Made by a program: the position numbers and the translations under genes | DNA from: Limisalsivibrio acetivorans | GTDB taxonomy: Bacteria > Chrysiogenota > Deferribacteres > Deferribacterales > Geovibrionaceae | Length of the DNA stretch: 64,000 bases | Reading direction: 5' to 3' | Assembly: GCF_000421105.1 (NCBI RefSeq) | Contig: NZ_ATWF01000001.1 | Span: 177,987-241,986, forward strand | Part shown: positions 45,001 to 53,396 of the stretch, piece after piece | Layout of the letters: every line of letters starts with the position of its first letter | How positions within the stretch are numbered: position 1 is the first letter of the stretch | Notes under the pieces: generated by a model | What the model saw: only the letters and a program-made list of their open reading frames with translations | Database searches by the model: none | Told to the model about the DNA's origin: nothing

Positions 45001-46149
45001 ATGAACCTTAAAAACAGGATGTACCTGTTCCTTTTTATCCTCACCGTTGCGAACATCTCCGTCTTTCAGGGCTGGCGGACGATGTTCAACAATTTCGCCG
45101 TGGAGGTTGCCTCCATAAATGGCTATCAGATGGGGATTATCCAGTCTGTCAGAGAGGTTCCCGGGTTCCTTGCCCTGCTTGTTATCTTCGTTATCCGCCT
45201 TATTCCAGAGCATCGTATCGCATCGCTTTCGGTAATCCTGTCCGGTCTCGGCGTGTTGCTGACAGGGTTTCTCCCCAGCTTTTACGGCCTTATAATTACC
45301 ACGCTTATAATGTCCTTCGGCTTCCATTACTACGAGACCATCAACCAGTCGCTTACCCTGCAGTATTTCAATAAGGCTCAGGCTCCGCTTGTTTTCGGAA
45401 GGCTTAAGGGTATTGCAGCCGGAACGAGCATACTTGTGGGGCTCGCCGTCATGGGCCTGCTTAAGGTATTTGAGTATCGTGAGATATTCCTTATCCTCGG
45501 TGTACCCATAGTTCTCATAGGCTTCGGCACACTTTTTTTCGACCCCACAAACAAGGATATGCCGATTCAACATAAAAAGATGATATTCCGTAAGCGTTAC
45601 TGGCTGTTTTACCTGCTGACATTCCTTGCCGGAGCCAGAAGGCAGATATTTGTAGCCTTTGCAGTATTCCTTATGGTCATAAAGTTTGAGTTCTCCGCCT
45701 TTGAGATAACAGCTCTCTTCGTGCTCAACAACGCCGTAAACTATTTCGCTAACCCGCTTATAGGAAGGGCGATAAACCGTTTCGGTGAAAGGAAGGTTCT
45801 CAGTGTTGAGTATTTCAGCCTGATATGGATCTTCTGCGCCTATGCCTTCACAGACAGCAAGATGGTAGTGGCGGTTATGTATATACTTGATCATATATTC
45901 TTCAATTTCCATATAGCCATCAGAACGTTCTTCCATAAGATAGGGGATAGCAGGGATATCGCACCGAGCATGGCCGTTGGTTTTACTATAAACCACATCG
46001 CCGCCGTGGTCATACCTGTTCTGGGCGGTGCGCTCTGGATGCTGGATTACAGGATTCCGTTTATATCAGCTGTGGTTCTTTCTGTGGCCTCTTTGGTGTT
46101 TACACAGTTTATCGACAGAGAGATTACGGTTAATAGCACGGATGAATAG
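45001..46149 (+). CDS. MFS-family transporter
   Basis: A 382-residue membrane protein with about twelve hydrophobic segments, organised as two six-helix halves around a loop at residues 180-200 (FDPTNKDMPIQHKKM). The pattern GRAINRFGERKVLSVEYF matches the MFS loop 2-3/8-9 signature (G..DR.GRR-like). Substrate cannot be told. GGAGG before the ATG at 45001 is a strong site. It stands alone between a macrodomain gene and the repeat-bearing gap; a long minus-strand open frame across it is an antisense shadow. Confidence 0.85.
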   Translation: MNLKNRMYLFLFILTVANISVFQGWRTMFNNFAVEVASINGYQMGIIQSVREVPGFLALLVIFVIRLIPEHRIASLSVILSGLGVLLTGFLPSFYGLIITTLIMSFGFHYYETINQSLTLQYFNKAQAPLVFGRLKGIAAGTSILVGLAVMGLLKVFEYREIFLILGVPIVLIGFGTLFFDPTNKDMPIQHKKMIFRKRYWLFYLLTFLAGARRQIFVAFAVFLMVIKFEFSAFEITALFVLNNAVNYFANPLIGRAINRFGERKVLSVEYFSLIWIFCAYAFTDSKMVVAVMYILDHIFFNFHIAIRTFFHKIGDSRDIAPSMAVGFTINHIAAVVIPVLGGALWMLDYRIPFISAVVLSVASLVFTQFIDREITVNSTDE

Positions 46150-46234
46150 TTGGTAAATGCGCATATGAACAAATATGCAACATGTTTTGTAATGTACGAT
46201 CCACATATGCTGTGATTGAAGGTTTAATGATTAT

Positions 46235-46262
46235 CTTATCTCGGCAAATATGCGGTACTACT
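46235..46262 (+). repeat. First copy of 28-bp intergenic repeat
   Basis: Begins CTTATCTCGGCAAATATG. It matches the second copy 108 bp downstream at 25 of 28 bases. CGGC at 46242-46245 can pair with GCCG just past the repeat (46267-46270), and GCGGT-ACT-ACTGC forms an inner hairpin. Confidence 0.6.
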
Positions 46263-46342
46263 GCAAGCCGATCCCATAATTGATTCGATTAGATTCGTTT
46301 GGCACAGTATTGAATGCCTGGAGGTAACTATTTGCGGGAAAG

Positions 46343-46370
46343 CTTATCTCGGCAATTATGCAGTGCTACT
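46343..46370 (+). repeat. Second copy of 28-bp intergenic repeat
   Basis: Begins CTTATCTCGGCAATTATG. The outer stem is kept as CGGC with GCTG (a G-U pair); the inner stem is shortened to AGT-GCT-ACT. Located 74 bp from the HDOD gene's stop. Confidence 0.6.
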
Positions 46371-46410
46371 AAAAGCTGGTCACCTGTTCAGCCCTTCTGT
46401 CGACCTTAAT

Positions 46411-46438
46411 GGAATACAGTGTAACAGAACACTATTCC
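46411..46438. other. Hairpin at 3' end of HDOD gene
   Basis: GGAAT-AC-AGTGT (46411-46422) with ACACTATTCC (46429-46438), stem of ten pairs with a 2-nt bulge, 7 bp beyond the HDOD stop (46445). No strong T-run on either strand, so at best a weak terminator shared by the convergent genes. Confidence 0.4.
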
Positions 46439-46444
46439 GACGGC

Positions 46445-47524
46445 TCATTTGTGCTCGATAAAACTATTGATCACATGAACAGACTTTCTTATCTCAGGCA
46501 CAAGCTGTGGTGTAACAAGCTTGTAAATGTTCGTGTTCAGTCTGAGTAGCTGTAGATATTCTGTCCGTACTGCGTATGTGTTCTCCGGTTCAGAGCCGAA
46601 GCCCAGCAAGTTGGCAAGTGTATCTGAGACGGCAGTCAGAGCGGCCTTCTGCCTTGCGGGGTATGGAATCTTTTCTGGAGGAGCGGCGAGGGGATGGTGA
46701 TGGTACAGAACACCTTTGGCGGCTGATTCGGGTACCTTCCATTTCTGGCATACCAGATAGCCGAGCACAGCATGGTTTATACCATAGACATTCTCCTCGT
46801 TTATCAGCACAGGGGCATCGTGGTCCCATTTGCCCCTTTGGGGGAGGAGGTGCAGGTAATGTCTGCCGAGATCGTGGATCATTGCGGCTGTGGTCATATC
46901 GTCGGAACGTTCGGAGATATAGTTCTCTGTGATATATTTGGCGCATGCGTTTACGGCCATGGTGTGAACCCACAGCCTTTCACCGAGCCCTATCTCCTCT
47001 TTGCTAGGCATAATCTCGCCGATGAGATCTCTCACTACAAGATTCTTCACGTTGTTATAACCGAGAAGGAGTATCGCTCTGTGCAGAGAGGTTACTTCGT
47101 TCTTTATATTGAAGTATGAGGAGTTTGCTATGGCGAGTATCTTTGCGCTCAATACGGCATCGGTGGAGGCTACCTTCGTTATGCTCTCTGCACTGGACAT
47201 CTGATCTCCGAGCAGTTCGATGAGCTTTGTGCTCACATTCATAGATATTGTGGTGGACCCGAGGAGAGTGTCTATATTCGCCATAACGTCGGGGGATACA
47301 TCGTTGTGGTCCATGGGGGTGTGCCCCTCGGGCCAGGTTCGCAATGGTGTATTCTTGATACGTTCGGAAACATCCGCAGGGAGTTTCTGCTCCCTCTGAA
47401 TCTCAGCAGGTTTATCGTCTGTGGCATTATTTGTTTGCGGAGACTCTTCCCTTTTCTGGGGTATAAGGTAGAATATGACAGCGGCACCTGCGGCAAGGGC
47501 AAGAATCGTTAAAAATACGCCCAT
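46445..47524 (-). CDS. HDOD-domain protein with N-terminal membrane anchor
   Basis: A 359-residue protein: membrane segment at residues 4-21 (FLTILALAAGAAVIFYLI), a Pro/Glu/Lys-rich linker, then an HDOD domain from about residue 85 (LLGSTTISMNVSTKLIELL, KVASTDAVLSAKILAIANSSYFN, AILLLGYNNVKNLVVRDLI). HDOD domains relate to HD hydrolases but usually lack catalytic residues; here AAMIHDLGRHYL keeps an HD pair, so activity is undecided. Such proteins often act in signalling or chemotaxis. AGGAG precedes the ATG; it faces the BI-1-like gene divergently. Confidence 0.88.
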   Translation of the reverse strand: MGVFLTILALAAGAAVIFYLIPQKREESPQTNNATDDKPAEIQREQKLPADVSERIKNTPLRTWPEGHTPMDHNDVSPDVMANIDTLLGSTTISMNVSTKLIELLGDQMSSAESITKVASTDAVLSAKILAIANSSYFNIKNEVTSLHRAILLLGYNNVKNLVVRDLIGEIMPSKEEIGLGERLWVHTMAVNACAKYITENYISERSDDMTTAAMIHDLGRHYLHLLPQRGKWDHDAPVLINEENVYGINHAVLGYLVCQKWKVPESAAKGVLYHHHPLAAPPEKIPYPARQKAALTAVSDTLANLLGFGSEPENTYAVRTEYLQLLRLNTNIYKLVTPQLVPEIRKSVHVINSFIEHK

Positions 47525-47603
47525 AAATAAAACTCCTGACTGGTTTGTTTTTCATAAATATATACTCTGAACGTTTCTATGGAAAGGCTAAGTTCGATTA
47601 TTC

Positions 47604-47630
47604 TTGAAGAGACTGTGGATAAGGTATATT
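47604..47630 (+). promoter_or_regulatory. Weak candidate promoter for BI-1-like gene
   Basis: TTGAAG (47604-47609), 15-bp spacer, TATATT (47625-47630) ahead of the gene at 47672. The short spacer lowers confidence. Confidence 0.3.
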
Positions 47631-47671
47631 CTCGTATACTGAAAATAAAATAAAACGAGGTGGCAATAAAT

Positions 47672-48478
47672 ATGGCAATGGGTAGAACATCGAATCCTAT
47701 GCTTACCGAAGAGGCCTTCAAGAAGGCCGCAGCAGCAAGGGGAGGAGCCGGAGCACAGCAGGCTTCCGGCGAAGGGGTTAGCACCCCTAGAAGCAGGACC
47801 TCAGAAGATAAAATGAGCCTGCAGGGAACAGTAAACAAGTGCTTTATACTTGTGGCAATCGTCCTTATAGCGGGATATTTCCCCTGGACAACCTTCAGTC
47901 CTGAGAATGCGGCAGCTGTACAGGGTTATGTAATGATTGGGCTCATCGGCGGCCTGATTACGGCTCTTGTAACCGTGTTCAAGCAGAACATAGCGCATAT
48001 AACCGCTCCGCTCTATGCGATGTTTGAAGGTTTTCTCCTTGGCGGTGTATCAGCAATATTCGAGGCACAGTACCCCGGCATAGTTATTCAGGCGGCTTTT
48101 CTCACCGTGGCTGTTCTGGTGGCGCTTCTGCTTGCATATAGCTCAGGGCTCATCAAGGCTACGGAGAACTTCAAGCTCGGGATATTCGCCGCAACGGGTG
48201 GCATCGCAATCCTGTACCTCGTTAACCTTGTTATGGGATTCTTCGGCGGCGGAATGAACTTCATCCACGCCGCAACGCCCATGGGCATCGGTTTCTCTGT
48301 GGTGGTAGTTATCATTGCGGCACTGAACCTCGTTCTGGATTTCGATTTCATCGAAACCGGCGTTGAGATGGGCGCACCCAAGCATATGGAATGGTATGCG
48401 GCCTTCGGCCTTCTGGTTACCCTTGTATGGCTCTATCTTGAGATTCTCAGACTCCTTGCGAAGCTGAGGGAAAGATAG
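47672..48478 (+). CDS. Bax inhibitor-1/YccA-like membrane protein
   Basis: A 268-residue protein with a 50-residue, Ala/Gly-rich cytoplasmic N-terminus (GRTSNPMLTEEAFKKAAA) and seven predicted membrane segments. The region APLYAMFEGFLLGGVSAIFEAQYPGIVIQAAFLT and the late FDFIETGVEMGAPKHMEWYAAFGLLVTLVWLYLEILRLL match the bacterial BaxI_1 group. Members are proposed ion channels or protease modulators, not proved here. ATG at 47672 chosen; an in-frame GTG at 47660 is possible. pgeF starts 4 bp after. Confidence 0.88.
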   Translation: MAMGRTSNPMLTEEAFKKAAAARGGAGAQQASGEGVSTPRSRTSEDKMSLQGTVNKCFILVAIVLIAGYFPWTTFSPENAAAVQGYVMIGLIGGLITALVTVFKQNIAHITAPLYAMFEGFLLGGVSAIFEAQYPGIVIQAAFLTVAVLVALLLAYSSGLIKATENFKLGIFAATGGIAILYLVNLVMGFFGGGMNFIHAATPMGIGFSVVVVIIAALNLVLDFDFIETGVEMGAPKHMEWYAAFGLLVTLVWLYLEILRLLAKLRER

Positions 48479-48482
48479 GCGT

Positions 48483-49238
48483 ATGCTTTCAAGCATCAGG
48501 GGGGTTCAGGTGCTTAAACCCGCCGGACTCCCCGAAGATATTCTGAGCCTTACAACAACGAGGCACACCGGATACAGCAAGGGGAGCTATTCCGGTTTTA
48601 ACACAGCCTTCCATGTGGGTGATGAGCCGGAGGATGTCTATCGTAACCGTGTTCTTCTGCAGGATGCATGGGGGATACCCGAGGCTGTAACCCTTTCCCA
48701 GGTTCATGGCAGTACTATCCACGAGGTTACCGGCAGGAACAGACTGGATGTTATGTTCTCAAAGGGTGACGGCCTTATTACATCCGAACGGGACATCCCC
48801 CTCGGCATACTCACTGCGGATTGCTATAACCTGCACCTCATCGGCAGGGAGCATATCGCAAACCTTCACTGCGGGTGGAGGAGCGTTGCTGCAGGCATAG
48901 TGCAGAAGTGCATAAGTATGTTCGAGGAGCGGGGTGACAGGATCATCAACTCCGTCATAGGGCCGGGTATCTCTGCTGAGAATTACGAGGTTGGCGAAGA
49001 GGTGGCATCGGTTTTCCGTGAACAGGGGTTCACTTCCGCCATCATCGATACGGGTAGCGGACTTAATCTCTCCATAAGAAAGGTTATCGAGACAATCCTT
49101 AAGGATGCCAACGCATGGGGTGCTGTTCATGTGAACAAGTGCACCTATGTTGCGCCGTATCTCTATTCGTATAGAAGGGATAGAGCAGGAACAGGGAGGC
49201 TCCTTTCCGTTGTTATGAGGAGGAACATTGTTTGCTGA
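48483..49238 (+). CDS. pgeF: Peptidoglycan editing factor / multicopper-oxidase-like YfiH family
   Basis: A 251-residue YfiH/DUF152 protein. The conserved metal or catalytic triad is in LSQVHGSTI, GILTADCYNLHLIG and NLHCGWRSVAAG. E. coli YfiH removes wrongly added amino acids (L-Ser) from UDP-MurNAc peptides; others are purine nucleoside phosphorylases, so two functions are possible. Here the usual DCxP has Asn for Pro, and HAGWRG reads HCGWRS, a mild deviation. Overlaps yggS by 11 bp. Confidence 0.88.
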   Translation: MLSSIRGVQVLKPAGLPEDILSLTTTRHTGYSKGSYSGFNTAFHVGDEPEDVYRNRVLLQDAWGIPEAVTLSQVHGSTIHEVTGRNRLDVMFSKGDGLITSERDIPLGILTADCYNLHLIGREHIANLHCGWRSVAAGIVQKCISMFEERGDRIINSVIGPGISAENYEVGEEVASVFREQGFTSAIIDTGSGLNLSIRKVIETILKDANAWGAVHVNKCTYVAPYLYSYRRDRAGTGRLLSVVMRRNIVC

Positions 49239-49917
49239 GAATGTAAAGTATGTTCGTGAAAGGATCGAGGAAGCCAGGGAAAGGGGGGGCAGAAGTGATG
49301 ATGTTACCCTTCTTGCTGTGAGCAAAACCTTTCCTGAGAGTATGATAGAGGAAGCCTACACCGCAGGACACAGGGAATTCGGCGAAAACCGGATACAGGA
49401 AGCGGTGGCAAAGGCGGATTATTTCAGGGATTATGAAGGGCTTCGGCTCCATTTTATTGGGCATCTGCAAACCAATAAGGTAAGATATCTTAAGGACAAT
49501 TTTGCTCTTATACATTCGCTGGACAGGCTGTCTCTGCTCAAGGAGATGCAGAAGCATTTCGCGAAAGAGGGGCGTGTTCAGGATGTTCTGGTGCAGGTGA
49601 ATGTTGCAGAGGATCCTGACAAGTCGGGGGTATCCATCGACGGACTGATCGAGCTTCTCGATAAAACCGCAGCAGCTGAGAACCTCAACCTCTGCGGTCT
49701 TACGATGATGCCACCGCTTGTGGATGACCATGAAAAGAACAGGGTTCACTTCGCAAAGACAAGGGAACTCTATGATAAATATAAAGATAGCTACGGCCTC
49801 TCTATCCTTAGTATGGGTATGAGCGGTGATTATGAGATAGCAGTGGAGGAGGGCTCCACACTTGTGCGTGTGGGTACGGCTCTCTTCGGAAAACGTGACT
49901 ACAGCAAGGTGAAATAA
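49228..49917 (+). CDS. YggS-family PLP homeostasis protein
   Basis: A 229-residue single-domain alanine-racemase-like barrel that binds pyridoxal 5'-phosphate and balances vitamin B6 and amino-acid pools. The PLP lysine is in LLAVSKTFPESMIEEAY; GENRIQEA, HFIGHLQTNKVRYL, LVQVNVAEDPDKSGV and LSMGMSGDYEIAVEEGSTLVRVGTALFG are all present. Start TTG at 49228, after GAGGAGG. Often next to YGGT genes, as here. Confidence 0.95.
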   Translation: MFAENVKYVRERIEEARERGGRSDDVTLLAVSKTFPESMIEEAYTAGHREFGENRIQEAVAKADYFRDYEGLRLHFIGHLQTNKVRYLKDNFALIHSLDRLSLLKEMQKHFAKEGRVQDVLVQVNVAEDPDKSGVSIDGLIELLDKTAAAENLNLCGLTMMPPLVDDHEKNRVHFAKTRELYDKYKDSYGLSILSMGMSGDYEIAVEEGSTLVRVGTALFGKRDYSKVK

Positions 49918-50732
49918 TGATTGGACTTATAAGTATTCTGATAAAGATCGCAGTTGCGGTTGTACTTTTGTATTCTGTTATGACAAGGCAGGAGCTTCAT
50001 TTTAACCCCCTCGGCAGGGCGGCCTCATCGGTTCTTGATCCGGTTTTTACGAAGTCGCTTAAGATGACCAAAAAGCAGTCGGACAGGCTTACTCCACTGA
50101 TAATATTGGGTTTTACAATTCTACAGGGTTTTATATTCCTCGGTGTAACAGGGAGAAGCCTCACCTACACCATGGCGTATTCCTTTGATGATATGCTCAA
50201 ATTTCTGCTTCTGTTTTACTTTATAGCACTCCTTGTGGGGAGCACTGTGAACCGTTTCGGCGTTTCAGCTTATTCTACATTCTTTTACAGGCTTGCGCTC
50301 CCCTGGGTTAAAACAGCCAGAACATTCTTTAAAACCCCCGGTAACCTTATCATAATACCCTCGATGCTTCTTCTTTTTGCCGCATTCCTCGTTCTGGACA
50401 GCCTCGTCCAGCTCAGTTTCTATTTCGCCCAGTCCGGCAATGTAATGATAGAGGAATCGGTGAGGGCGGCTGTGTCGGGAGGGCTTGTTTCCCTGGCGCA
50501 GATGCTGCAGATCTATGTATGGCTTATCATCTTCCGTGCTCTTATGTCCTGGGTAAGCCCTGATCCGGCTAACCCCGTTGTTCAGTTTATAGGCTCTGTT
50601 ACAGATCCGATTATGGAGCCTTTCAGGAAGATCATACCCCCCCTCGGGATGATCGACATAAGCCCTATTATCCTCATAATGGTAATCTATTTTCTTCGTG
50701 AGATGCTGATGAGGCTGGCGCACCTGGTGTGA
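49917..50732 (+). CDS. YGGT-family membrane protein
   Basis: A 271-residue protein that appears to contain two YGGT-like modules: a diverged N-terminal half and a canonical C-terminal half (IFRALMSWVSPDPANPVVQFIGSVTDPIMEPFRKIIPPLGMIDISPIILIM). Most YGGT proteins are about 90-190 residues, so the first half is a longer, diverged copy. Function in cell division or osmotic tolerance is suggested for the family, not proved. The ATG overlaps the yggS stop by one base. Confidence 0.85.
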   Translation: MIGLISILIKIAVAVVLLYSVMTRQELHFNPLGRAASSVLDPVFTKSLKMTKKQSDRLTPLIILGFTILQGFIFLGVTGRSLTYTMAYSFDDMLKFLLLFYFIALLVGSTVNRFGVSAYSTFFYRLALPWVKTARTFFKTPGNLIIIPSMLLLFAAFLVLDSLVQLSFYFAQSGNVMIEESVRAAVSGGLVSLAQMLQIYVWLIIFRALMSWVSPDPANPVVQFIGSVTDPIMEPFRKIIPPLGMIDISPIILIMVIYFLREMLMRLAHLV

Positions 50733-50736
50733 CACT

Positions 50737-51738
50737 ATGCGGAAGGTAGACTCCACAAGGTTTATATACATAGCAACGTTCCTGATGATCGGGACTATCC
50801 TGACAGGAACTGTGGGCTATGCCGTTGTGGAGGGTGCCAGTCCGCTTGATGCTCTTTATATGACGATAATAACCGTAACCACAGTCGGTTACGGTGAGGT
50901 AATTCCCCTCTCCAATGAAGGTAAGACCTTTACCATAGTCCTGATTCTGCTGGGTACAGGTACACTGGCCTATACAGCCACCCAGATTATGGACTATATC
51001 GTTGCCGGAGAGCTGGGGAAGATTTTTGTGAGGCGCAGAATGAGTATTGAGATTTCTAAGCTTAAGGATCATTATATTGTCTGCGGATACGGCAGAATGG
51101 GGAAAACCATCTGCGAATCGCTCTATAAATCAGGTGTGCCCTTCGTTATCATCGATATCGGCGAGGATCGTATAGAGGAGATGACAGAGAACAGATACCT
51201 CTATATCCACGGCGATGCCACCAAAGAGGATTCACTCATAGATGCAGGTATAACCGATGCCAAGGGGCTTATCACCGTGGTGGATTCGGATGTTAAGAAC
51301 GTATATATTGTTCTAACAGCCAAGGGGCTTGCCAAGGAACTCTATGTGGTGGCCAAATCCTCCGATGAGGAGGCGTACTCAAAGCTCTTCTGGGCAGGAG
51401 CGGACAGGGTCGTCTCCCCTTACATAATCGGCGGTTTGAGCATCGCAAACAGCGTAACCAAGCCCCACGTCCATGAATTCATGGACTTGGCCCTCGGACA
51501 CGGCAACTACGGGATTGAGGTTGAGGAGGTCGTGCTGAAAGAGAACTCGGATATGACTAACAAGAAATTATCCGAGTCCAAGATAAGAAACGTTGGTATA
51601 ATTGTTATAGCAGTAAGAAGAGCTAACGGAGCGTTTATATATAATCCCGGATCGGATACTGTTCTCAAGGCGAAGGATACTCTGATCGCTCTGGGTAGAA
51701 AGGAGGACTTTGAAGCCCTTCAAAAAATGATTGGCTGA
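50737..51738 (+). CDS. Potassium channel with RCK/TrkA-N and TrkA-C domains
   Basis: A 333-residue two-helix potassium channel. Two membrane segments (about residues 9-30 and 63-85) flank the pore helix and selectivity filter in TIITVTTVGYGEVIPLS. Then an RCK domain: YIVCGYGRMGKTICESL (nucleotide-binding Rossmann), IHGDATKEDSL, and a TrkA-C module near residue 255. Resembles MthK/Kch-type channels gated by calcium or nucleotides. Four bases after the YGGT gene; overlaps the next gene. Confidence 0.93.
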   Translation: MRKVDSTRFIYIATFLMIGTILTGTVGYAVVEGASPLDALYMTIITVTTVGYGEVIPLSNEGKTFTIVLILLGTGTLAYTATQIMDYIVAGELGKIFVRRRMSIEISKLKDHYIVCGYGRMGKTICESLYKSGVPFVIIDIGEDRIEEMTENRYLYIHGDATKEDSLIDAGITDAKGLITVVDSDVKNVYIVLTAKGLAKELYVVAKSSDEEAYSKLFWAGADRVVSPYIIGGLSIANSVTKPHVHEFMDLALGHGNYGIEVEEVVLKENSDMTNKKLSESKIRNVGIIVIAVRRANGAFIYNPGSDTVLKAKDTLIALGRKEDFEALQKMIG

Positions 51739-51745
51739 GGTGATT

Positions 51746-52720
51746 ATGTGGTTATTTCGTTTTCTTTATTCATTATTTATCCTTGGGGTGTTCATAGCCC
51801 TGCGTGAGACTATGGGGATCGATATCTATCATTCGATAACCTATTCCATCGTAATTATTTTTTCTATATATTTTATCGAGAGTCTTTTTAACGATTTTAA
51901 GAGCTACAAGCTCATCGGAGCCGCTGTAGGCGGTGTTCTTTTCACCGGAATAGCTTATCTGATAACCCTCACCTTCGATACGGTGTTTGCCAACGAAGCG
52001 ATCAAGCTGGGTTTCTATTTCTTTACGCTATACCTTGGTATAATCCTCGGACTCAAGAGCCACTGGATGTTTGAGGCTCTCACGCTTAAGATGCGCACAA
52101 AGCAGACTAAGATTGTCAAATATCCTGCCATGCCTAAGGTGCTTGATACTTCGACACTCATCGATGGCCGTATTGCGGATATCGTTGATGCCTCCTTCAT
52201 GGAGGGTGGGCTTATAATCCCCACCTTTGTGTTGAAGGAACTGCAGAACATCGCTGATTCCCACGACCACCTGCGCAGACAGAAGGGGAGAAGGGGTCTT
52301 AACGTCCTTAAGAGGCTGCAGGAGCAGAGCATCGTTCCGGTGGAGATTACCGAGACCGACTTCACCGACATCGGCACTGTGGATGAAAAGCTCGTTGCTC
52401 TGGCGAAGAATCTGAAGGCGTGGATCATCACAACGGACTTCAACCTGCTTAAGGTGGCGGAGATCCAGAATATCCGTGTGCTCAATATGAATACCCTTGC
52501 CATGGCGATGCGCCAGAATATCCTTCCCGGTGAGGATTTTACCATAACCGTGGTGAAGGAGGGGAAGGAGCATGGCCAAGGTGTCGGCTATCTGGATGAT
52601 GGAACAATGGTCGTTGTCGACCACGGCAGAAAGCTTATTGGCGATACCGTTCAGGTTGTTGTTACAAGCCTTCTGCAGACCGAATCGGGCAGGATCATAT
52701 TCACCAAGGTGAAGAATTGA
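51746..52720 (+). CDS. YacL-type membrane PIN-TRAM protein
   Basis: A 324-residue protein with about four N-terminal membrane segments, a PIN nuclease-like domain (VLDTSTLIDGRIADI, with acidic residues KLVALAKNLKAWIITTDFNLLKVAE) and a C-terminal TRAM domain (EHGQGVGYLDDGTMVVVDHGRKLIGDTVQVVVTS). This order matches Bacillus YacL; RNase activity or RNA binding is inferred. ATG at 51746 is favoured by GAGGTG upstream; a TTG at 51731 overlaps the channel gene. ispD follows with a 4-bp overlap, as in many genomes. Confidence 0.92.
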   Translation: MWLFRFLYSLFILGVFIALRETMGIDIYHSITYSIVIIFSIYFIESLFNDFKSYKLIGAAVGGVLFTGIAYLITLTFDTVFANEAIKLGFYFFTLYLGIILGLKSHWMFEALTLKMRTKQTKIVKYPAMPKVLDTSTLIDGRIADIVDASFMEGGLIIPTFVLKELQNIADSHDHLRRQKGRRGLNVLKRLQEQSIVPVEITETDFTDIGTVDEKLVALAKNLKAWIITTDFNLLKVAEIQNIRVLNMNTLAMAMRQNILPGEDFTITVVKEGKEHGQGVGYLDDGTMVVVDHGRKLIGDTVQVVVTSLLQTESGRIIFTKVKN

Positions 52721-53394
52721 GCGTAACAGCGGTTATCCCCGCCGCCGGCGTGGGAAAGCGTTTTGGCGGCGAAACGAAGAAGCAGTTCCACCTTTTTAAT
52801 GGCAAGCCGGCCCTGTGGTATACGCTCACTATGCTAAAGAGGTCATACAGCTTCGACAGGTTTATCATCGGCGGCAGTGAGGATGATTTCGAGACCATAG
52901 AGCAAAACGCCGCCGAAGCGGGTATAGACAACCTCTTGGTAGTAAAAGGGGGGGAAGAGCGTTCGGATACTGTTCTGAACTGCGTTATCGAGGCGGATAG
53001 CAAGTACGTGCTAGTGCACGACGCCGTTCGCCCCTTTGTGCCCCTGGAGGTTGTGAATAAAACCATAGAGCAGGCTATGCAGACGGGTGCTTGCATATGC
53101 GGAGTGCCGCTGAGGGATACCCTTAAGGTGCTTGGCAGGGACGGTATTCAGGGGACGGTGGATCGAAACCGTTTTATGTTGAGCCACACCCCCCAGGTCT
53201 TTGAGCAGGGTATGCTCATAGCCGCACTGATGGACGCAAAGCGGAGCAGAACACCCGTTACCGATGAGGCCCAGGCCGTTGAGATGGCGGGACGGAAGGT
53301 ACAGTGGGTGGAGTCTGTCCCTGAGAACATAAAGATAACCTATTCCTCTGATGTAGATTATGTGAACTTTTTAGTGGAGAAGTATTTCAGCTAA
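52717..53394 (+). CDS. ispD: 2-C-methyl-D-erythritol 4-phosphate cytidylyltransferase
   Basis: A 225-residue enzyme of the MEP isoprenoid pathway that couples MEP to CTP. Key parts: AVIPAAGVGKRFGGETKKQFHLFNGKPALWYTL (CTP loop), VHDAVRPFVP, and VNRNRFMLSHTPQVFEQ-like DRNRFMLSHTPQVF. Start TTG at 52717 overlapping the PIN-TRAM stop. No ispF adjacent; the next gene is an acyltransferase-like protein 2 bp away. Confidence 0.95.
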   Translation: MSVTAVIPAAGVGKRFGGETKKQFHLFNGKPALWYTLTMLKRSYSFDRFIIGGSEDDFETIEQNAAEAGIDNLLVVKGGEERSDTVLNCVIEADSKYVLVHDAVRPFVPLEVVNKTIEQAMQTGACICGVPLRDTLKVLGRDGIQGTVDRNRFMLSHTPQVFEQGMLIAALMDAKRSRTPVTDEAQAVEMAGRKVQWVESVPENIKITYSSDVDYVNFLVEKYFS

Positions 53395-53396
53395 GA

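Noticed and set aside
44935-45996. 353-codon open frame on the minus strand across the MFS transporter gene
   Set aside because: The plus-strand gene has twelve membrane segments, a good ribosome site and family motifs. The minus frame has no recognisable product and runs antisense along the whole transporter.
46150-46444. CRISPR-like array suggested by the 28-bp repeats
   Set aside because: Only two imperfect copies, 80-bp spacing, no cas genes; not a CRISPR pattern.
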